64,000 nucleotides of DNA from Alphaproteobacteria bacterium (GCA_002401695.1 NVTV01000022.1:33817-97816); one strand, 5' to 3'; shown: positions 34,865-44,964, numbered from the stretch's first letter. Made by a program: numbers and translations. The notes: a model not told the origin generated them from the sequence alone.

Positions 34865-37282
34865 ATGCGGCTTCATTGGTACCAAAACAGCCCGTTCAAG
34901 ATCAAAATCGCACTTTTGATCACTTTATCCACAACCATGGTGATCGCAGTCGTGTGTGCCTGTTTCGTGTTATTCGAAATTGGGAGTTACAAGACAGAAC
35001 TGCAAAGCGAACGCCTCATCATGCTGGACCTTGTAGGCGCCCACCTTGCGGCCCCCTTAGTGTTTGATGACATGCAAGGCATAGAAGAAACTTTAAATGA
35101 TTTTAATGCCGTCCCGGAAATCATTTCAGTTGCCGTGTTTTTACCGGACGGTAAAATTAAAAGCTATTATCAACGCGAGGGCACACAGACATTTAACGCT
35201 CTGCTGACAACCCCTATCGCAAAGCTCACGCGGAAAACTTACGTCTTTCAAAAAGGCTATCTAACCGTGCAAACGCCTATCTATGTTGATGCGGAACTTG
35301 TTGGTGCGATACAGGCAACAATGACATTACAAAGACTACGCACCAAAATCAAAAACTATATATTTATTGCCTTAGGCGTTTTACCATTTGCATTGGTGCT
35401 CGCCTATATCTTTGGCCATATCTTTGGTCGTCTCTTGTCACGACCGATCGAAGATTTGGCCAGCATTATGTCTAAAATCAAAGACACCAATGATTACGAC
35501 ATGCAAGCCCCAGTTCATTCCAGCAATGAACTGGGCGTCCTTGCCACCAAGTTCAACGATATGTTGGGCGAAATAAGACGTCGTGATGATGTCTTGGCCG
35601 AGCAAAAGGGCGAGCTTTTGCGTGAAAAAGAAAAAGCCGAATCTGCTAATCTGGCTAAATCTGAATTTCTCGCAAATATGAGCCATGAATTGCGCACCCC
35701 CATGAATGGGGTGATGGGTATGGCAGAGCTTATGCTCAACACAAATCTAGACGATAAAAACAAACTATATGCGGAAATGATTCACCGCTCGGGATCGGCG
35801 CTGACCACCATTCTTAACGACATTCTTGATTTTTCAAAAATCGAAGTTGGCAAGCTTGAACTCGATCCGGTCCCCTTCCTCCTACGCCCCGCCATAGAAG
35901 ACATCGTGACCCTACACAAACACAGTGCCGATGAAAAACAAATCGGGCTCAAACTAAGCTATGATGACGAGCTTCCCTCCACGCTCGTCGGTGATGCAGG
36001 TCGTATTCGGCAAGTGCTGAACAATCTCATTAGTAATGCCGTTAAATTCACGAGCGACGGTCATGTGAGCGTGAAGGTTTCCGGTGAACAAATGGAAGAC
36101 GTTCTCGCTTTGCGCGTTACCGTTTCCGATACCGGTATCGGCATTCCTGCTGATAAAATCGAAGCCGTATTCCAAAAATTTACCCAAGCGGAAAGCTCTA
36201 CCACCCGTATGTACGGCGGAACAGGTCTAGGGCTTGCCATTAGCAGAGATTTGATCGGGATGATGGACGGCGAAGTACATGTCCGCTCAGAACATGGGAC
36301 AGGCTCCGTATTCTGGTTCACCATTGATTTGCCAATCGTAGAAGCTGCCGCAGATGCCAGCCAGACCACACCCTCTCTGGCCACCCCTTCTCCACAAGCC
36401 TCAGCCCCCCAAACACAGCCAGACAAACCCCCTAGCCTCAATGTCGTTATTGTCAGCCCCAATGCACATAACCAGCAATGTCTTGCCCAACTCATCAGCA
36501 ATTGGGGCATGATGGTCGCGACGGCATCATCGAAAGATGAAATGCTTCAGGCTTTACGACAGCAGGAACAAACACACAGGGGAAGCTCAATGGTCGTTAT
36601 TGATTTCTCTGCCCCCAAACATTACGGGCTATCGCTTGCCCAAACGATTAAAACTGATCCGGAACTGAGCACTGTACAAATTGTGGTGCTTACAGAATTA
36701 AATGCCAAAGAACTTGAAGCCGCAAAAATCTCTCACGCATATTGTACACTTTTGCAAAAACCGATGAGCGCCTCACAATTACGCGCCGCATTTTCAGACA
36801 TTGTGACCGACACACACGTTGCCACACTACGTGAATTGGCAATACAAGGGGCACCGGCGACAAATACGAGCAAACCCTTACGCATACTTGTCGCAGAAGA
36901 TAACGAGCAAAACCGGATTGTCATGCAACATGTATTGATGGAAACGGATTATGAGGTAAGCTTTGCCAGAGATGGTGAGCAGGCCTGTCAATTCCATAAA
37001 GAACAGGCCTTTGATGCGATCCTCATGGATATTTCCATGCCGAAGATGAACGGAATTGACGCCACCCAAACCATCCGCCGCGCCGAAGCCGAAAACGGAT
37101 CCCCCCCCGTTCCCATTATCGCAGTCACAGCCCATGCCATGACCGGTGATGAACAAAAATTCCTGGACGCAGGCATGGACGCCTATCTTACCAAACCGGT
37201 TAACAGAGAACTTGTGCTCTCGACCCTGTCAAAATGGCTCCAGCAAACACAAACCGAGACACGCCAAGCGCGCACCGCTTAA
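34865..37282 (+). CDS. Hybrid histidine kinase with CHASE8-like sensor and two receiver domains
   Basis: An 805-residue protein: TM1 (about 14-38), periplasmic CHASE8-like domain ([18 protein letters not shown], residues about 55-160), TM2 (about 165-190), HAMP, a coiled linker, HisKA with phosphoacceptor His274 in [11 protein letters not shown], HATPase (N-box [18 protein letters not shown]), receiver 1 and receiver 2. Receiver 1 keeps an Asp (VVIDFSAP) and Lys (LLQKP) but lacks the usual acidic pair at its start. Receiver 2 is complete (VAEDNEQNR, Asp722 in [15 protein letters not shown]). No Hpt domain is included. It is the third gene of the barrel-YfiR-kinase operon. Confidence 0.93.
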   Translation: MRLHWYQNSPFKIKIALLITLSTTMVIAVVCACFVLFEIGSYKTELQSERLIMLDLVGAHLAAPLVFDDMQGIEETLNDFNAVPEIISVAVFLPDGKIKSYYQREGTQTFNALLTTPIAKLTRKTYVFQKGYLTVQTPIYVDAELVGAIQATMTLQRLRTKIKNYIFIALGVLPFALVLAYIFGHIFGRLLSRPIEDLASIMSKIKDTNDYDMQAPVHSSNELGVLATKFNDMLGEIRRRDDVLAEQKGELLREKEKAESANLAKSEFLANMSHELRTPMNGVMGMAELMLNTNLDDKNKLYAEMIHRSGSALTTILNDILDFSKIEVGKLELDPVPFLLRPAIEDIVTLHKHSADEKQIGLKLSYDDELPSTLVGDAGRIRQVLNNLISNAVKFTSDGHVSVKVSGEQMEDVLALRVTVSDTGIGIPADKIEAVFQKFTQAESSTTRMYGGTGLGLAISRDLIGMMDGEVHVRSEHGTGSVFWFTIDLPIVEAAADASQTTPSLATPSPQASAPQTQPDKPPSLNVVIVSPNAHNQQCLAQLISNWGMMVATASSKDEMLQALRQQEQTHRGSSMVVIDFSAPKHYGLSLAQTIKTDPELSTVQIVVLTELNAKELEAAKISHAYCTLLQKPMSASQLRAAFSDIVTDTHVATLRELAIQGAPATNTSKPLRILVAEDNEQNRIVMQHVLMETDYEVSFARDGEQACQFHKEQAFDAILMDISMPKMNGIDATQTIRRAEAENGSPPVPIIAVTAHAMTGDEQKFLDAGMDAYLTKPVNRELVLSTLSKWLQQTQTETRQARTA

Positions 37283-37450
37283 CCTTAAGACAAAGGGCCC
37301 CTCGCAAAGAAGGATTTAAAACTCCGCTTGGTGATTTGTCAATGAAGGCCATGCTCGCGGCCAGTTTCAAAAAATGATGTGCATTATGGCCAAATTTCAG
37401 TATACTCAATGGGAGCGCTAACAATAGCGATGGGAACTTGGGGACAGCAC

Positions 37451-38842
37451 ATGCAAAAATTGACACCACAAAACGTACGCCACCTGCTTGGCACTCTTTG
37501 TCTGGGCGCTCTGATGGCCTGTGAAACACCTGCTCAGAACGGGGCTCAAAATGAAGCCGTAATTGCGAACCTCCCCCCCGTCACACTCACCTCTCAGGAG
37601 GATCACCGCCGGACACTGGATTTACTCGGGATCGACACCCTACGCCCGGGCCGCAACGGATTAAATCCGGATGCGCCCGACTATGCCAATTATGATGAGA
37701 GTAAAGCCACTCTCTACCCCGATCTGCCAGAATTGATGGTGCTCAATAACGGAAATACGGTCAATTCGGCCAAATCATGGAAGAAACGCCGCGCCGAAAT
37801 CGTTGAAATTTTTGACCGCGAGATTTATGGACGCCAACCCGCAACGACACCTTCTGTAACGTGGGAGATTGTCTCCCAAACCGAAGGCATGGAGGCAGAT
37901 ATCCCCGTCACCATTCAAGAACTTGTTGGTCATTTGGACAATAGTGCCTATCCGCAAATCTCTGTAAATATAGAAATGACCTTGACCACGCCACGTAATG
38001 TCGACGGGCCTGTGCCTGCCATCGTGCATTTCACCTATAAATGGCCAGCAGGCAGACCTCGCAGAGAACCACCTCCCGGCCCAACACCCCTGCAACAAGT
38101 CCTCGGCAAAGGCTGGGCCTTTGCTGAGCTTACCCCGACAACCGCACAGGCCGACAACGGCGCAGGTTTAACGGAAGGTGTCATCGGTCTCGTCAACAAA
38201 GGACAACCCCGAAACCTTGAAGATTGGGGCGCTTTACGGGCTTGGGGCTGGGCCGCCAGCCGTGCTCTTGATTACTTCGAACAAGACCCGAAAATCAACG
38301 CCAAACACGTCGCCATTGAAGGCATGTCACGCTACGGTAAAGCCGTGCTTGTCACCATGGCTTATGACACACGCTTTGCTGCCGGCTTCGCCGGATCATC
38401 CGGTGCGGGCGGCGCGTCTTTATGGCGTCGTGACATCGGCGAAATTGTGGAAAATGTCGCCAGTTCAGGTGAATATCACTGGATGGCCGGAAATTTCATG
38501 AAATATGCGGGCCCCCTAAACTGGGATGATCTTCCAATTGATGCCCATGAACTTATCGCGCTCAGCGCCCCACGCGCCTTGTTTGTCGGGTCTGGTCTCG
38601 ATACATCAGGCGACGCATGGGTTGATGCCAAAGGCATGTACCTTGCCACTTTGGCCGCGAATCCGGCCTATGAAGTGTTAGGGGCCAAAGGGATTAAAGG
38701 TGGAGATTTTCCACCCGCTGAAACCAGCCTTACAGACGGCGAACTTGCCTTCCGTCAACATGCAGGCGGTCATACGAACGGCCCTAACTGGGAATATTTT
38801 CTAGAATATGCCGACCCTTATTTAGACCCCAAAGATAAATAA
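37451..38842 (+). CDS. CE15-like (glucuronoyl-esterase family) lipoprotein hydrolase
   Basis: About 463 residues from MQKLTPQNVRHLL, preferred over upstream starts because it begins a lipoprotein signal with lipobox LMAC. The alpha/beta-hydrolase nucleophile elbow is EGMSRYGKAVLV (Ser about 293), the G-x-S-R-x-G-K pattern of glucuronoyl esterases, followed by GSSGAGGASLWRR. The catalytic His is in HAGGHTNGPNWEY. CE15 enzymes cleave lignin-glucuronate esters in plant or algal polymers. The lipid anchor suggests action at the outer membrane or periplasm. It is monocistronic here. Confidence 0.85.
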   Translation: MQKLTPQNVRHLLGTLCLGALMACETPAQNGAQNEAVIANLPPVTLTSQEDHRRTLDLLGIDTLRPGRNGLNPDAPDYANYDESKATLYPDLPELMVLNNGNTVNSAKSWKKRRAEIVEIFDREIYGRQPATTPSVTWEIVSQTEGMEADIPVTIQELVGHLDNSAYPQISVNIEMTLTTPRNVDGPVPAIVHFTYKWPAGRPRREPPPGPTPLQQVLGKGWAFAELTPTTAQADNGAGLTEGVIGLVNKGQPRNLEDWGALRAWGWAASRALDYFEQDPKINAKHVAIEGMSRYGKAVLVTMAYDTRFAAGFAGSSGAGGASLWRRDIGEIVENVASSGEYHWMAGNFMKYAGPLNWDDLPIDAHELIALSAPRALFVGSGLDTSGDAWVDAKGMYLATLAANPAYEVLGAKGIKGGDFPPAETSLTDGELAFRQHAGGHTNGPNWEYFLEYADPYLDPKDK

Positions 38843-38869
38843 GGGTGTAAAACAAAACTGCCCGTGCGT

Positions 38870-39754
38870 TTAAATAATTTTGTTAGACAGTGTGCCGATT
38901 CCAGCAATTTCCAGAGACACCACATCGCCTTTTTTCAAAAAGTGCCCGTTCTCAAGTCCGCACCCACCCGGCAATGTGCCAGTGGCAAAAAACTCGCCCG
39001 GATATAGGTGCTCGGCCTTAGAGGCATGTGCCAACGCCTCACCAAGAGAGTAACGCATACCATGCGACGTAACATCTACAACGCGATTACCGTTAATGCT
39101 GACCGTCCCCTTCAGATTATTTATCCGGGGTAAAATCTCGTCAGCCGTGACAAACTCAGCGGAAATCGCATTGGCGAAATGCTTGCATTTTTGCGGGCCA
39201 AACCCGCTTTGCATTTCAGGCATTTGTGTATCACGGGCTGAAAAATCATTAAACACAACAAACCCGCCAATCGCCGCCTCGCACTCTTCAGGAGATGCAT
39301 TCAACAAAGGTTTGGCAAGGACAAACCCGATTTCTAATTCATAGTCCATAATGTTGGAATATTCCGGCCAGACAATCTCGGCGCCCTCCCCATAGAAATT
39401 CATATGCCCACCCATATAAAACATCGGCTCACGATACCATAATGGATGTGGCTTCAATTTCGGGTGCACCTTGCCCGTAAGTGTCTTATAAAGCTGCGTA
39501 AATCTATATGCACCGGGCATATTGGCCTTCGCATAAGCCGTCGCTGCATTGATATAATGCGCTTCCGAGAGCATAAAATCACGGTAGGATTTCGGCGCAA
39601 ACGGTTTCGGGTCTAAAACATCTATATGCGTCTGCCCCGTGGCCTCCAGAAATATTTTCTGCGCTTTACTGCCTGCCCGCGCCGTTTTCCAGACATTGTT
39701 TTCAAACAGCTGGACAACATATTTACCGCGCGAAAGGTGTTTTCTAAACTTCAT
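38870..39754 (-). CDS. Fumarylacetoacetate hydrolase family protein
   Basis: A 294-residue FAH-fold protein. Metal ligands are visible in YELEIGFVLAKPL (Glu-x-Glu) and VFNDFSARDTQMPE (Asp), with KHFANAISAEFV and GEFFATGTLPGG further on. The family cleaves or decarboxylates beta-dicarbonyl acids, often late in aromatic catabolism. It is the last gene of a six-gene minus-strand operon and lies 6 bp from a GST gene, a pairing known from maleylacetoacetate/gentisate-type pathways. Confidence 0.9.
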   Translation of the reverse strand: MKFRKHLSRGKYVVQLFENNVWKTARAGSKAQKIFLEATGQTHIDVLDPKPFAPKSYRDFMLSEAHYINAATAYAKANMPGAYRFTQLYKTLTGKVHPKLKPHPLWYREPMFYMGGHMNFYGEGAEIVWPEYSNIMDYELEIGFVLAKPLLNASPEECEAAIGGFVVFNDFSARDTQMPEMQSGFGPQKCKHFANAISAEFVTADEILPRINNLKGTVSINGNRVVDVTSHGMRYSLGEALAHASKAEHLYPGEFFATGTLPGGCGLENGHFLKKGDVVSLEIAGIGTLSNKII

Positions 39755-39760
39755 TGTGGA

Positions 39761-40402
39761 CTAGCCAGCTGTCATTTCCGCAGCAAAATGTGCATGTACC
39801 CGCTGATAAAAATCGCGATCCATCACAGTTTTACGCCACTTCACAATCGCCGGATAAGGAGAGAGATCAATCTTGGCCATTTCGCAAGGCTCCAAAGCCG
39901 CAATCACAGTTACATCAGCCAAGCTAAGTCCATCACCCACTAAATATTTATGAGCCACAAGTGCGGCCTCTATCACAGGTAAATCCCTTGCCAACATTTG
40001 CAGACCGGTTTCTATCGAAGCTTCATCAACATCTTGCTTGATCATCGGTGCCACAACACGATTAAAGAAAATTCTGCCCATCGCGCTGAGCACATGTTGA
40101 GTACCAAAATCGATCCACTGGTTCACCACGGCCTGCTCATGCAGTTCTTCGGGGTAAAAAGGTGACGGGCCGGAAAGGGCACACATATACTTACAAATAG
40201 CATCCGATTGGTTGAGCATAAATCCGTCATCATCTATAGCGGGCACCCGGCCACAAGGATTAATAGCCAGATATTCCGGCTTCTGATGTTCTCCGCTCTG
40301 TAAATCAACATGGTTATATTCATGAGGCAAGCCTAGATAGCTAGCACACAATCGCACCTTATTTGATGGCATGGATAAAAAATGCCCATAAATGTTCAAC
40401 AT
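39761..40402 (-). CDS. Glutathione S-transferase
   Basis: A 213-residue GST: thioredoxin-like N-terminal domain (MLNIYGHFLSMPSNKVRLC, then NPCGRVPAIDDDG and NQSDAICKYM with the cis-Pro and Ser of the glutathione site) and an all-helical C-terminal domain (YLVGDGLSLADVTVIAALE). The Ser-Pro near residue 10-12 suggests the theta/zeta-like bacterial branch. Together with the adjacent FAH protein it may isomerise and then cleave a ring-fission product. RBS AGGAGA precedes it. Confidence 0.92.
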   Translation of the reverse strand: MLNIYGHFLSMPSNKVRLCASYLGLPHEYNHVDLQSGEHQKPEYLAINPCGRVPAIDDDGFMLNQSDAICKYMCALSGPSPFYPEELHEQAVVNQWIDFGTQHVLSAMGRIFFNRVVAPMIKQDVDEASIETGLQMLARDLPVIEAALVAHKYLVGDGLSLADVTVIAALEPCEMAKIDLSPYPAIVKWRKTVMDRDFYQRVHAHFAAEMTAG

Positions 40403-40414
40403 AGCTTTCTCCTA

Positions 40415-41335
40415 TCAGGAAATCCGCGAACGCAGAGTGTCCCGCAAAAACGCGCCCGTATCAAGAGGTAGTTTCTTGGCTTTAGGGAAGGCGCGTGAAA
40501 AATTCAGAAACCCATGCGGCATTGCTTTTTCATGAACATATTTCACCGAAACACCACAAGTTTCCAGATGCTGGCTATACAAGCGTCCCTCTACACGCAG
40601 AGGATCAAGACCACATGTCAAAATATAAGCCGGCGGCAACCCCTTCAAATCCGTCTCGAACAAAGGGGATAGCCGCACCGAGTTTACATCTGCATCCACG
40701 ACGTAATATTTCTTGATAAAATTAAGCGCGACGACCCCCAAGCGTAAAATATCCTGCGGCCCCGGCTTGGTCGGCTTAATCTCGGCCAATTGCATCAAAG
40801 GGTAATACAGAATTTGCGCCCGTAAATTTGCGCGGTATTTCTGGGCCAGATAAGCGGCCATATTGCCACCGGCACTGTCCCCCCCAAGCGCCAAACGCGC
40901 CGGATCCATACCGTGTTTCAGACCATTGCCCTCTAGAACCCAGTTTAACACATGTTCGCAATCATCCGGTCCGGCTGGAAAAGGATATTGTGGGGCCAAC
41001 CGGTAATCGACTGACAAAACCCGAATTTTTGCACTGTCCGCTAACCGTAAGCACAACCCCTCATGAGAATCCATGCTACAGGTCACAAACCCGCCGCCAT
41101 GTAGATAAATCAGGCATGGCCCCGGCCCACGCGAAGCCCCCTTGGGAATATACAAACGTACAGGAACAGGATAGCTGGCATGGGGAACATCAAAATCCAG
41201 AACTTCACGCATGTCCGGCCCCGGCGCGTCAAATTTATTGGTCAGAGTGCGGATTTTATTATGGATTGAGTAAACATGATCCGGCTTAAGTTTCAACTTA
41301 TCCATCTGCACACGGAAATCATCAGCAAGGCTCAT
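40415..41335 (-). CDS. Alpha/beta hydrolase of the hormone-sensitive-lipase family
   Basis: A 306-residue esterase. The oxyanion motif YLHGGGFVTCS, nucleophile elbow GGDSAGGNMAAY, Asp in CGLDPLRVEG and His in AMPHGFLNFS form the complete HSL-type triad. No signal peptide is evident, so it is cytoplasmic. It likely hydrolyses short or medium acyl esters after uptake. It lies 12 bp from the GST gene and 9 bp from the PfpI-like gene in the same operon. Confidence 0.93.
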   Translation of the reverse strand: MSLADDFRVQMDKLKLKPDHVYSIHNKIRTLTNKFDAPGPDMREVLDFDVPHASYPVPVRLYIPKGASRGPGPCLIYLHGGGFVTCSMDSHEGLCLRLADSAKIRVLSVDYRLAPQYPFPAGPDDCEHVLNWVLEGNGLKHGMDPARLALGGDSAGGNMAAYLAQKYRANLRAQILYYPLMQLAEIKPTKPGPQDILRLGVVALNFIKKYYVVDADVNSVRLSPLFETDLKGLPPAYILTCGLDPLRVEGRLYSQHLETCGVSVKYVHEKAMPHGFLNFSRAFPKAKKLPLDTGAFLRDTLRSRIS

Positions 41336-41344
41336 AGTTTTTTC

Positions 41345-41962
41345 CTATTCTGCATCCGAAAGCGCGTAAGGTGGCTTTGGATCATATTCCATCGCACTTT
41401 GAACCCGGCGCGCGAGATCAGGAGAAAACATCCGTCCCGTCAACCAAAGTGCCATATCAATGCCAGCAGAAACACCTGCTGCCGTTACAATATTACCGTC
41501 ACGTACATAACGCACATCTTTCACAAGCGTGCCATCTAATTCGCGCTTTACAAATTCTTTAAAAAGCATGTGGTGGGTTGTTACCCTCTTACCCTTGGTC
41601 AGCCCGGCCTTCGCCAGAGCCATTGACCCTGTGCATACACTGGTCATCCATTTGACATGTTGTGCTTGCCGCCCAAGCCAATCCAAAACATTTGCGTTCT
41701 CCAACAGCGGCCGCACCCCCTCCCCGCCAGGTACAAGAACAACGTCCCAGTGTTCAGAGCTTGAAATCAAACCATCCGGTAAAACCCGCATACCTTTAGC
41801 CCCCGTAATATGTCCCTCGGTTTCTGACAAAAGTTGAACATGGACCGCTTTAGACGCTCCGGAAGACTGGTAAACTTCATTGATCATCGTAAAAACTTCA
41901 TAAGGCCCAACGAAATCCAGCTCTTCAACACCGTCAAATATGAAAATAGCGATACGTATCAT
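41345..41962 (-). CDS. DJ-1/PfpI family protein
   Basis: A 205-residue protein with the class I glutamine amidotransferase-like fold. The nucleophile Cys is in TSVCTGSMALAKAGL; GGEGVRPLLEN and RYVRDGNIVTAAGVSAGIDMAL complete the pattern seen in isocyanide-hydratase-like and AraC-fused members. Activity is unknown; members include chaperones, glyoxalases and hydratases. It overlaps the DUF924 gene upstream by 4 bp. Confidence 0.9.
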   Translation of the reverse strand: MIRIAIFIFDGVEELDFVGPYEVFTMINEVYQSSGASKAVHVQLLSETEGHITGAKGMRVLPDGLISSSEHWDVVLVPGGEGVRPLLENANVLDWLGRQAQHVKWMTSVCTGSMALAKAGLTKGKRVTTHHMLFKEFVKRELDGTLVKDVRYVRDGNIVTAAGVSAGIDMALWLTGRMFSPDLARRVQSAMEYDPKPPYALSDAE

Positions 41963-42513
41963 GGCCGATATCCTTTTCCGTCTAGATAAGCCGTTTCGTC
42001 AGCGCCGTTCAGACGCTCTAATATAGTATTCCTATATGGAAAACGACCAAAACGGGCAATAAGTTTGCGGTGTTCTTTGGCATGAAACAATGTATTTTCA
42101 TCTTCAAGGCGCATATCAACCAGACGCACACATTCGTCCTGCATCGCCAAATCTTCCGAATGCATATACGGCATATAATAGAACGCGCGCCGGTCTTGCG
42201 ACGTTTTCAGATCAAACCCTTTGTCGACAGCGCGGCGCGCAATCATCAAGGCCCATGCATCAAAGGCAAAGGCACCTTTGGTGTCACGGTACATATTACG
42301 GGGAAATTGATCCAGTGCTACAATAAGAGCCAATGCAGCCTCCGGCGAGGCTTCCCAGTCATGATGAGATGTTCTTTTTATGAGGGCCGCCGCCTCGGTA
42401 CAAAAAAGTTCGAACCGGGTGCGAATATCCGCATCAAATGCATCACCGCCATTATACCATTTTTGAGGGCCGGAGCCTTCAAACCAAAAATGTAAAATAT
42501 CATCCGGCTGCAT
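41959..42513 (-). CDS. DUF924 family protein
   Basis: A 184-residue all-helical protein with the DUF924 pattern: ILHFWFEGSGPQKWYNGGDAF at the N-terminus, ALIVALDQFPRNMYRDTKGAF, and FYYMPYMHSEDLAMQDECV; it ends with RFPYRNTILER. The family is TPR-like and without known activity. It lies 2 bp after the acyl-CoA synthetase and overlaps the PfpI-like gene, so it is firmly within the operon. Confidence 0.92.
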   Translation of the reverse strand: MQPDDILHFWFEGSGPQKWYNGGDAFDADIRTRFELFCTEAAALIKRTSHHDWEASPEAALALIVALDQFPRNMYRDTKGAFAFDAWALMIARRAVDKGFDLKTSQDRRAFYYMPYMHSEDLAMQDECVRLVDMRLEDENTLFHAKEHRKLIARFGRFPYRNTILERLNGADETAYLDGKGYRP

Positions 42514-42515
42514 AT

Positions 42516-44360
42516 TTAGAGTTTCAAATCTCCATTGTGAATTTTCTTGAACAGAACCTTGCCAAGTTTCACATAGGTTTTCTTATCCGGATGATTGACA
42601 AAGAGAGCATCATTGACCAACGCCGGATCAAACCCGTCTTTTACCAGATTGGTTTTTTTGTATTTAAACGTGCTTGTCGTTTCCGTTTCAGGGCTGATCC
42701 GCAAAAACACGGGCCGCGCATAATTCGGCAAAGCATCACAAATATGTGCATGCAATTTGGCTAAGTCGAGGTCTTGATCTGCAACCAATGATGCCATGCC
42801 CGCCCGCCCGTCATAGCCAGGCACAGTGACACCATAAACATTGGCCTGATGTACCCCGTCATAAGCGGCCAATGCGGCCGCAACTTCGCCCGTAGACACG
42901 TTTTCCGCTTTCCAGCGATAGGTATCCCCGATCCGGTCTGCAAAGTAATAATAGCCTTTCTCGTCGCGCCACAAAAGATCGCCCGTCCGAAACCACATAT
43001 CCCCCTTTTTCATGACATTGTGCAAAACCTTCTTGTCACTGGCTTTCTTGTTTTCATACCCGTCATAGCGAAACCGGGTTTCTCCCGGGCGAATTTCCCC
43101 GATCAGCTCGCCAATTTCCCCAACAGCTGTACGCATGTAAAATCCGTCAGGCCCCTTGATATGTGTCCCCGTTTCCACATCATAACGGATCAGATCACCA
43201 TTGACCTTCGCGCGCATATATTCAGGGATACGCCCAACTGCCCCCGGCGGGCCTTCAAAATTCATCAACGAGATATTGCCCTCGGTCGCCCCGTAAAATT
43301 CAACAACATGTTCAATCCCGAATCGCTCGACAAAATCTTCCCACACACTTTTACCCAACCCATTGCCGACAATGCACCTGACGTTGTGGGCACGTTCTTT
43401 GGGGTGCGGGTCTGCGTTCAGCAAGAACCGGCACAACTCCCCCACATACATAATCATGGTCGCCCCACCGGCCACAACTTCGTCCCAGAAATGGGTTACG
43501 GAAAACTTGGGGCTGACAATCACGGCCCCTCCCTTGGTCAAGGCCATGCCAACCCCGCAAAGGCCGCCCGTCGCATGATAGAGAGGCAACACCATCATCA
43601 CACGGTCTTTAGGACCAGCCTTGGCCGGCACCGCAAACCCGCGTAAATAATATTGGCCGCGCGTATGGGCTATTTTTGCGGCTTTTGGCAAACCGGTCGT
43701 GCCGGACGTAAACATTTTCATGAATGTATCTTTGCCGATCCCTCCCGCGCGGTGAGAACGGTCCGGGCGCGTGAGCATTTGTGTCCCAATAAGCGCGTCA
43801 AAATCAGCCATATCTACTTTGGGATCAACCCCACCAAAAGCACTAAACCCTTTCACATCCCCTTCAATGAAAGGTTTTGCACTACTCCATTCCGCAATCA
43901 GTTCATGATCAACGATCACAAATTTGGCGTCAGATATATTGATACAATGGGCAAGGGCTTTCGCCCGCAACTGATAGTTTATCAATGCCGGTATAATTCC
44001 GATTTTCGACAACCCGAACCAGAGCGCCACATATTCCAAACGGTTACGCACAAATACGGCCACCGTATCGCCAGCAGTACACCCTTCACTTAACGCCCAA
44101 TGCGCAACTTGATTGGCATAGGCATCAAACTCTTTATAACTCCAGCGCCGCTCTCCCGCAATGAAGGCTACATTCCCTGAAAATCGGTCGACAGCCCTTT
44201 CAAGCTCATCAGGTACAAGAAATGTGCTGTCTGCATCAATATCCTTCACCGACGCCAACAGACGCTTAACCGTTCGAATATAGTGCAGTTCTTTTAGAAG
44301 ATTTGACAGCATGCCCATACCTATTCCACATTTTGCCCCGAGTTTTTCTCTGAGCTTCAT
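42516..44360 (-). CDS. FATP-like very-long-chain acyl-CoA synthetase
   Basis: A 614-residue protein. The AMP-binding loop is MFTSGTTGLPKAAKIAH. Later motifs EFYGATEGNISLMNFEGPPGAVGR and WFRTGDLLWRDEKGYYYFADRIGDTYRWKAENVST are the hallmarks of the fatty-acid-transport-protein branch. A hydrophobic N-terminal region is weak. It makes CoA esters of long-chain or bulky carboxylic acids, including steroid side chains in some bacteria. It is the first gene of the six-gene operon and starts 213 bp from a divergent GntR gene. Confidence 0.93.
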   Translation of the reverse strand: MKLREKLGAKCGIGMGMLSNLLKELHYIRTVKRLLASVKDIDADSTFLVPDELERAVDRFSGNVAFIAGERRWSYKEFDAYANQVAHWALSEGCTAGDTVAVFVRNRLEYVALWFGLSKIGIIPALINYQLRAKALAHCINISDAKFVIVDHELIAEWSSAKPFIEGDVKGFSAFGGVDPKVDMADFDALIGTQMLTRPDRSHRAGGIGKDTFMKMFTSGTTGLPKAAKIAHTRGQYYLRGFAVPAKAGPKDRVMMVLPLYHATGGLCGVGMALTKGGAVIVSPKFSVTHFWDEVVAGGATMIMYVGELCRFLLNADPHPKERAHNVRCIVGNGLGKSVWEDFVERFGIEHVVEFYGATEGNISLMNFEGPPGAVGRIPEYMRAKVNGDLIRYDVETGTHIKGPDGFYMRTAVGEIGELIGEIRPGETRFRYDGYENKKASDKKVLHNVMKKGDMWFRTGDLLWRDEKGYYYFADRIGDTYRWKAENVSTGEVAAALAAYDGVHQANVYGVTVPGYDGRAGMASLVADQDLDLAKLHAHICDALPNYARPVFLRISPETETTSTFKYKKTNLVKDGFDPALVNDALFVNHPDKKTYVKLGKVLFKKIHNGDLKL

Positions 44361-44573
44361 TTGGGATTACTTTAAAGCTGACAAGAGTGCGGTCAAGGAA
44401 TTCCCCATTTCTATATTGCATTGCGTGTATGCTGGAATGTTTGTGGGTTGTTTTGGTCAAAAAGAGACCTCCTGAAAACAAAAGAGCTAAAGTGTTGGAA
44501 TAATTTTTCTCTTGCAATTTTCTATCCTTCCTATACGTACCCCTTGAACCAATGGTACATACGGAACGAATTT

Positions 44574-44963
44574 ATGAGAATTATGGTTGATATTGACGAT
44601 CCCGTCCCTCTGTTCACGCAATTGATCACGCAGATCAAAAAAGCCGTGGAGACAAATATGATAAGTGCAGGTGATCCGTTGCCCTCTATCCGCCAACTCG
44701 CAAATGATTTGGACGTGAACAACAAGACCGTCGCAAAAGCTTACCGGCTTTTGGAACGTGACGGCATACTTCAAAGTAAAGGCTATCGCGGCACATTTGT
44801 GCATCCCGATGCCAAAGCCAATACCAACACCGACTTAAATGCATGGGTTTTGGAAGAACTCGGCTCAACAATTGACATATTTAAAAATAGTGGCGCCACG
44901 GATTCTGAAATTCGGATTGCATTTGCAAGCGTAATGAACCGCCAGAAACAAAAGGGAGCATAA
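44574..44963 (+). CDS. GntR-family regulator, short YtrA type
   Basis: About 129 residues from MRIMVDIDDPVPLF; upstream in-frame sequence does not look like protein of this family. The winged helix covers residues about 10-78 (LFTQLITQIKKAVETNMISAG, LPSIRQLANDLDVNNKTVAKAYRLLERDGIL). The C-terminal tail is short (about 45 residues), as in YtrA regulators that pair with membrane proteins. The next gene, 1 bp away, encodes a six-TM protein, matching that pattern. It may also control the divergent acyl-CoA synthetase operon. Confidence 0.9.
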   Translation: MRIMVDIDDPVPLFTQLITQIKKAVETNMISAGDPLPSIRQLANDLDVNNKTVAKAYRLLERDGILQSKGYRGTFVHPDAKANTNTDLNAWVLEELGSTIDIFKNSGATDSEIRIAFASVMNRQKQKGA

Positions 44964-44964
44964 C

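Noticed and set aside
42849..43646. A 265-codon plus-strand frame opposite the FATP-like synthetase
   Set aside because: It is antisense to a gene with full motif support; composition mirrors the GC-rich codon positions of that gene.
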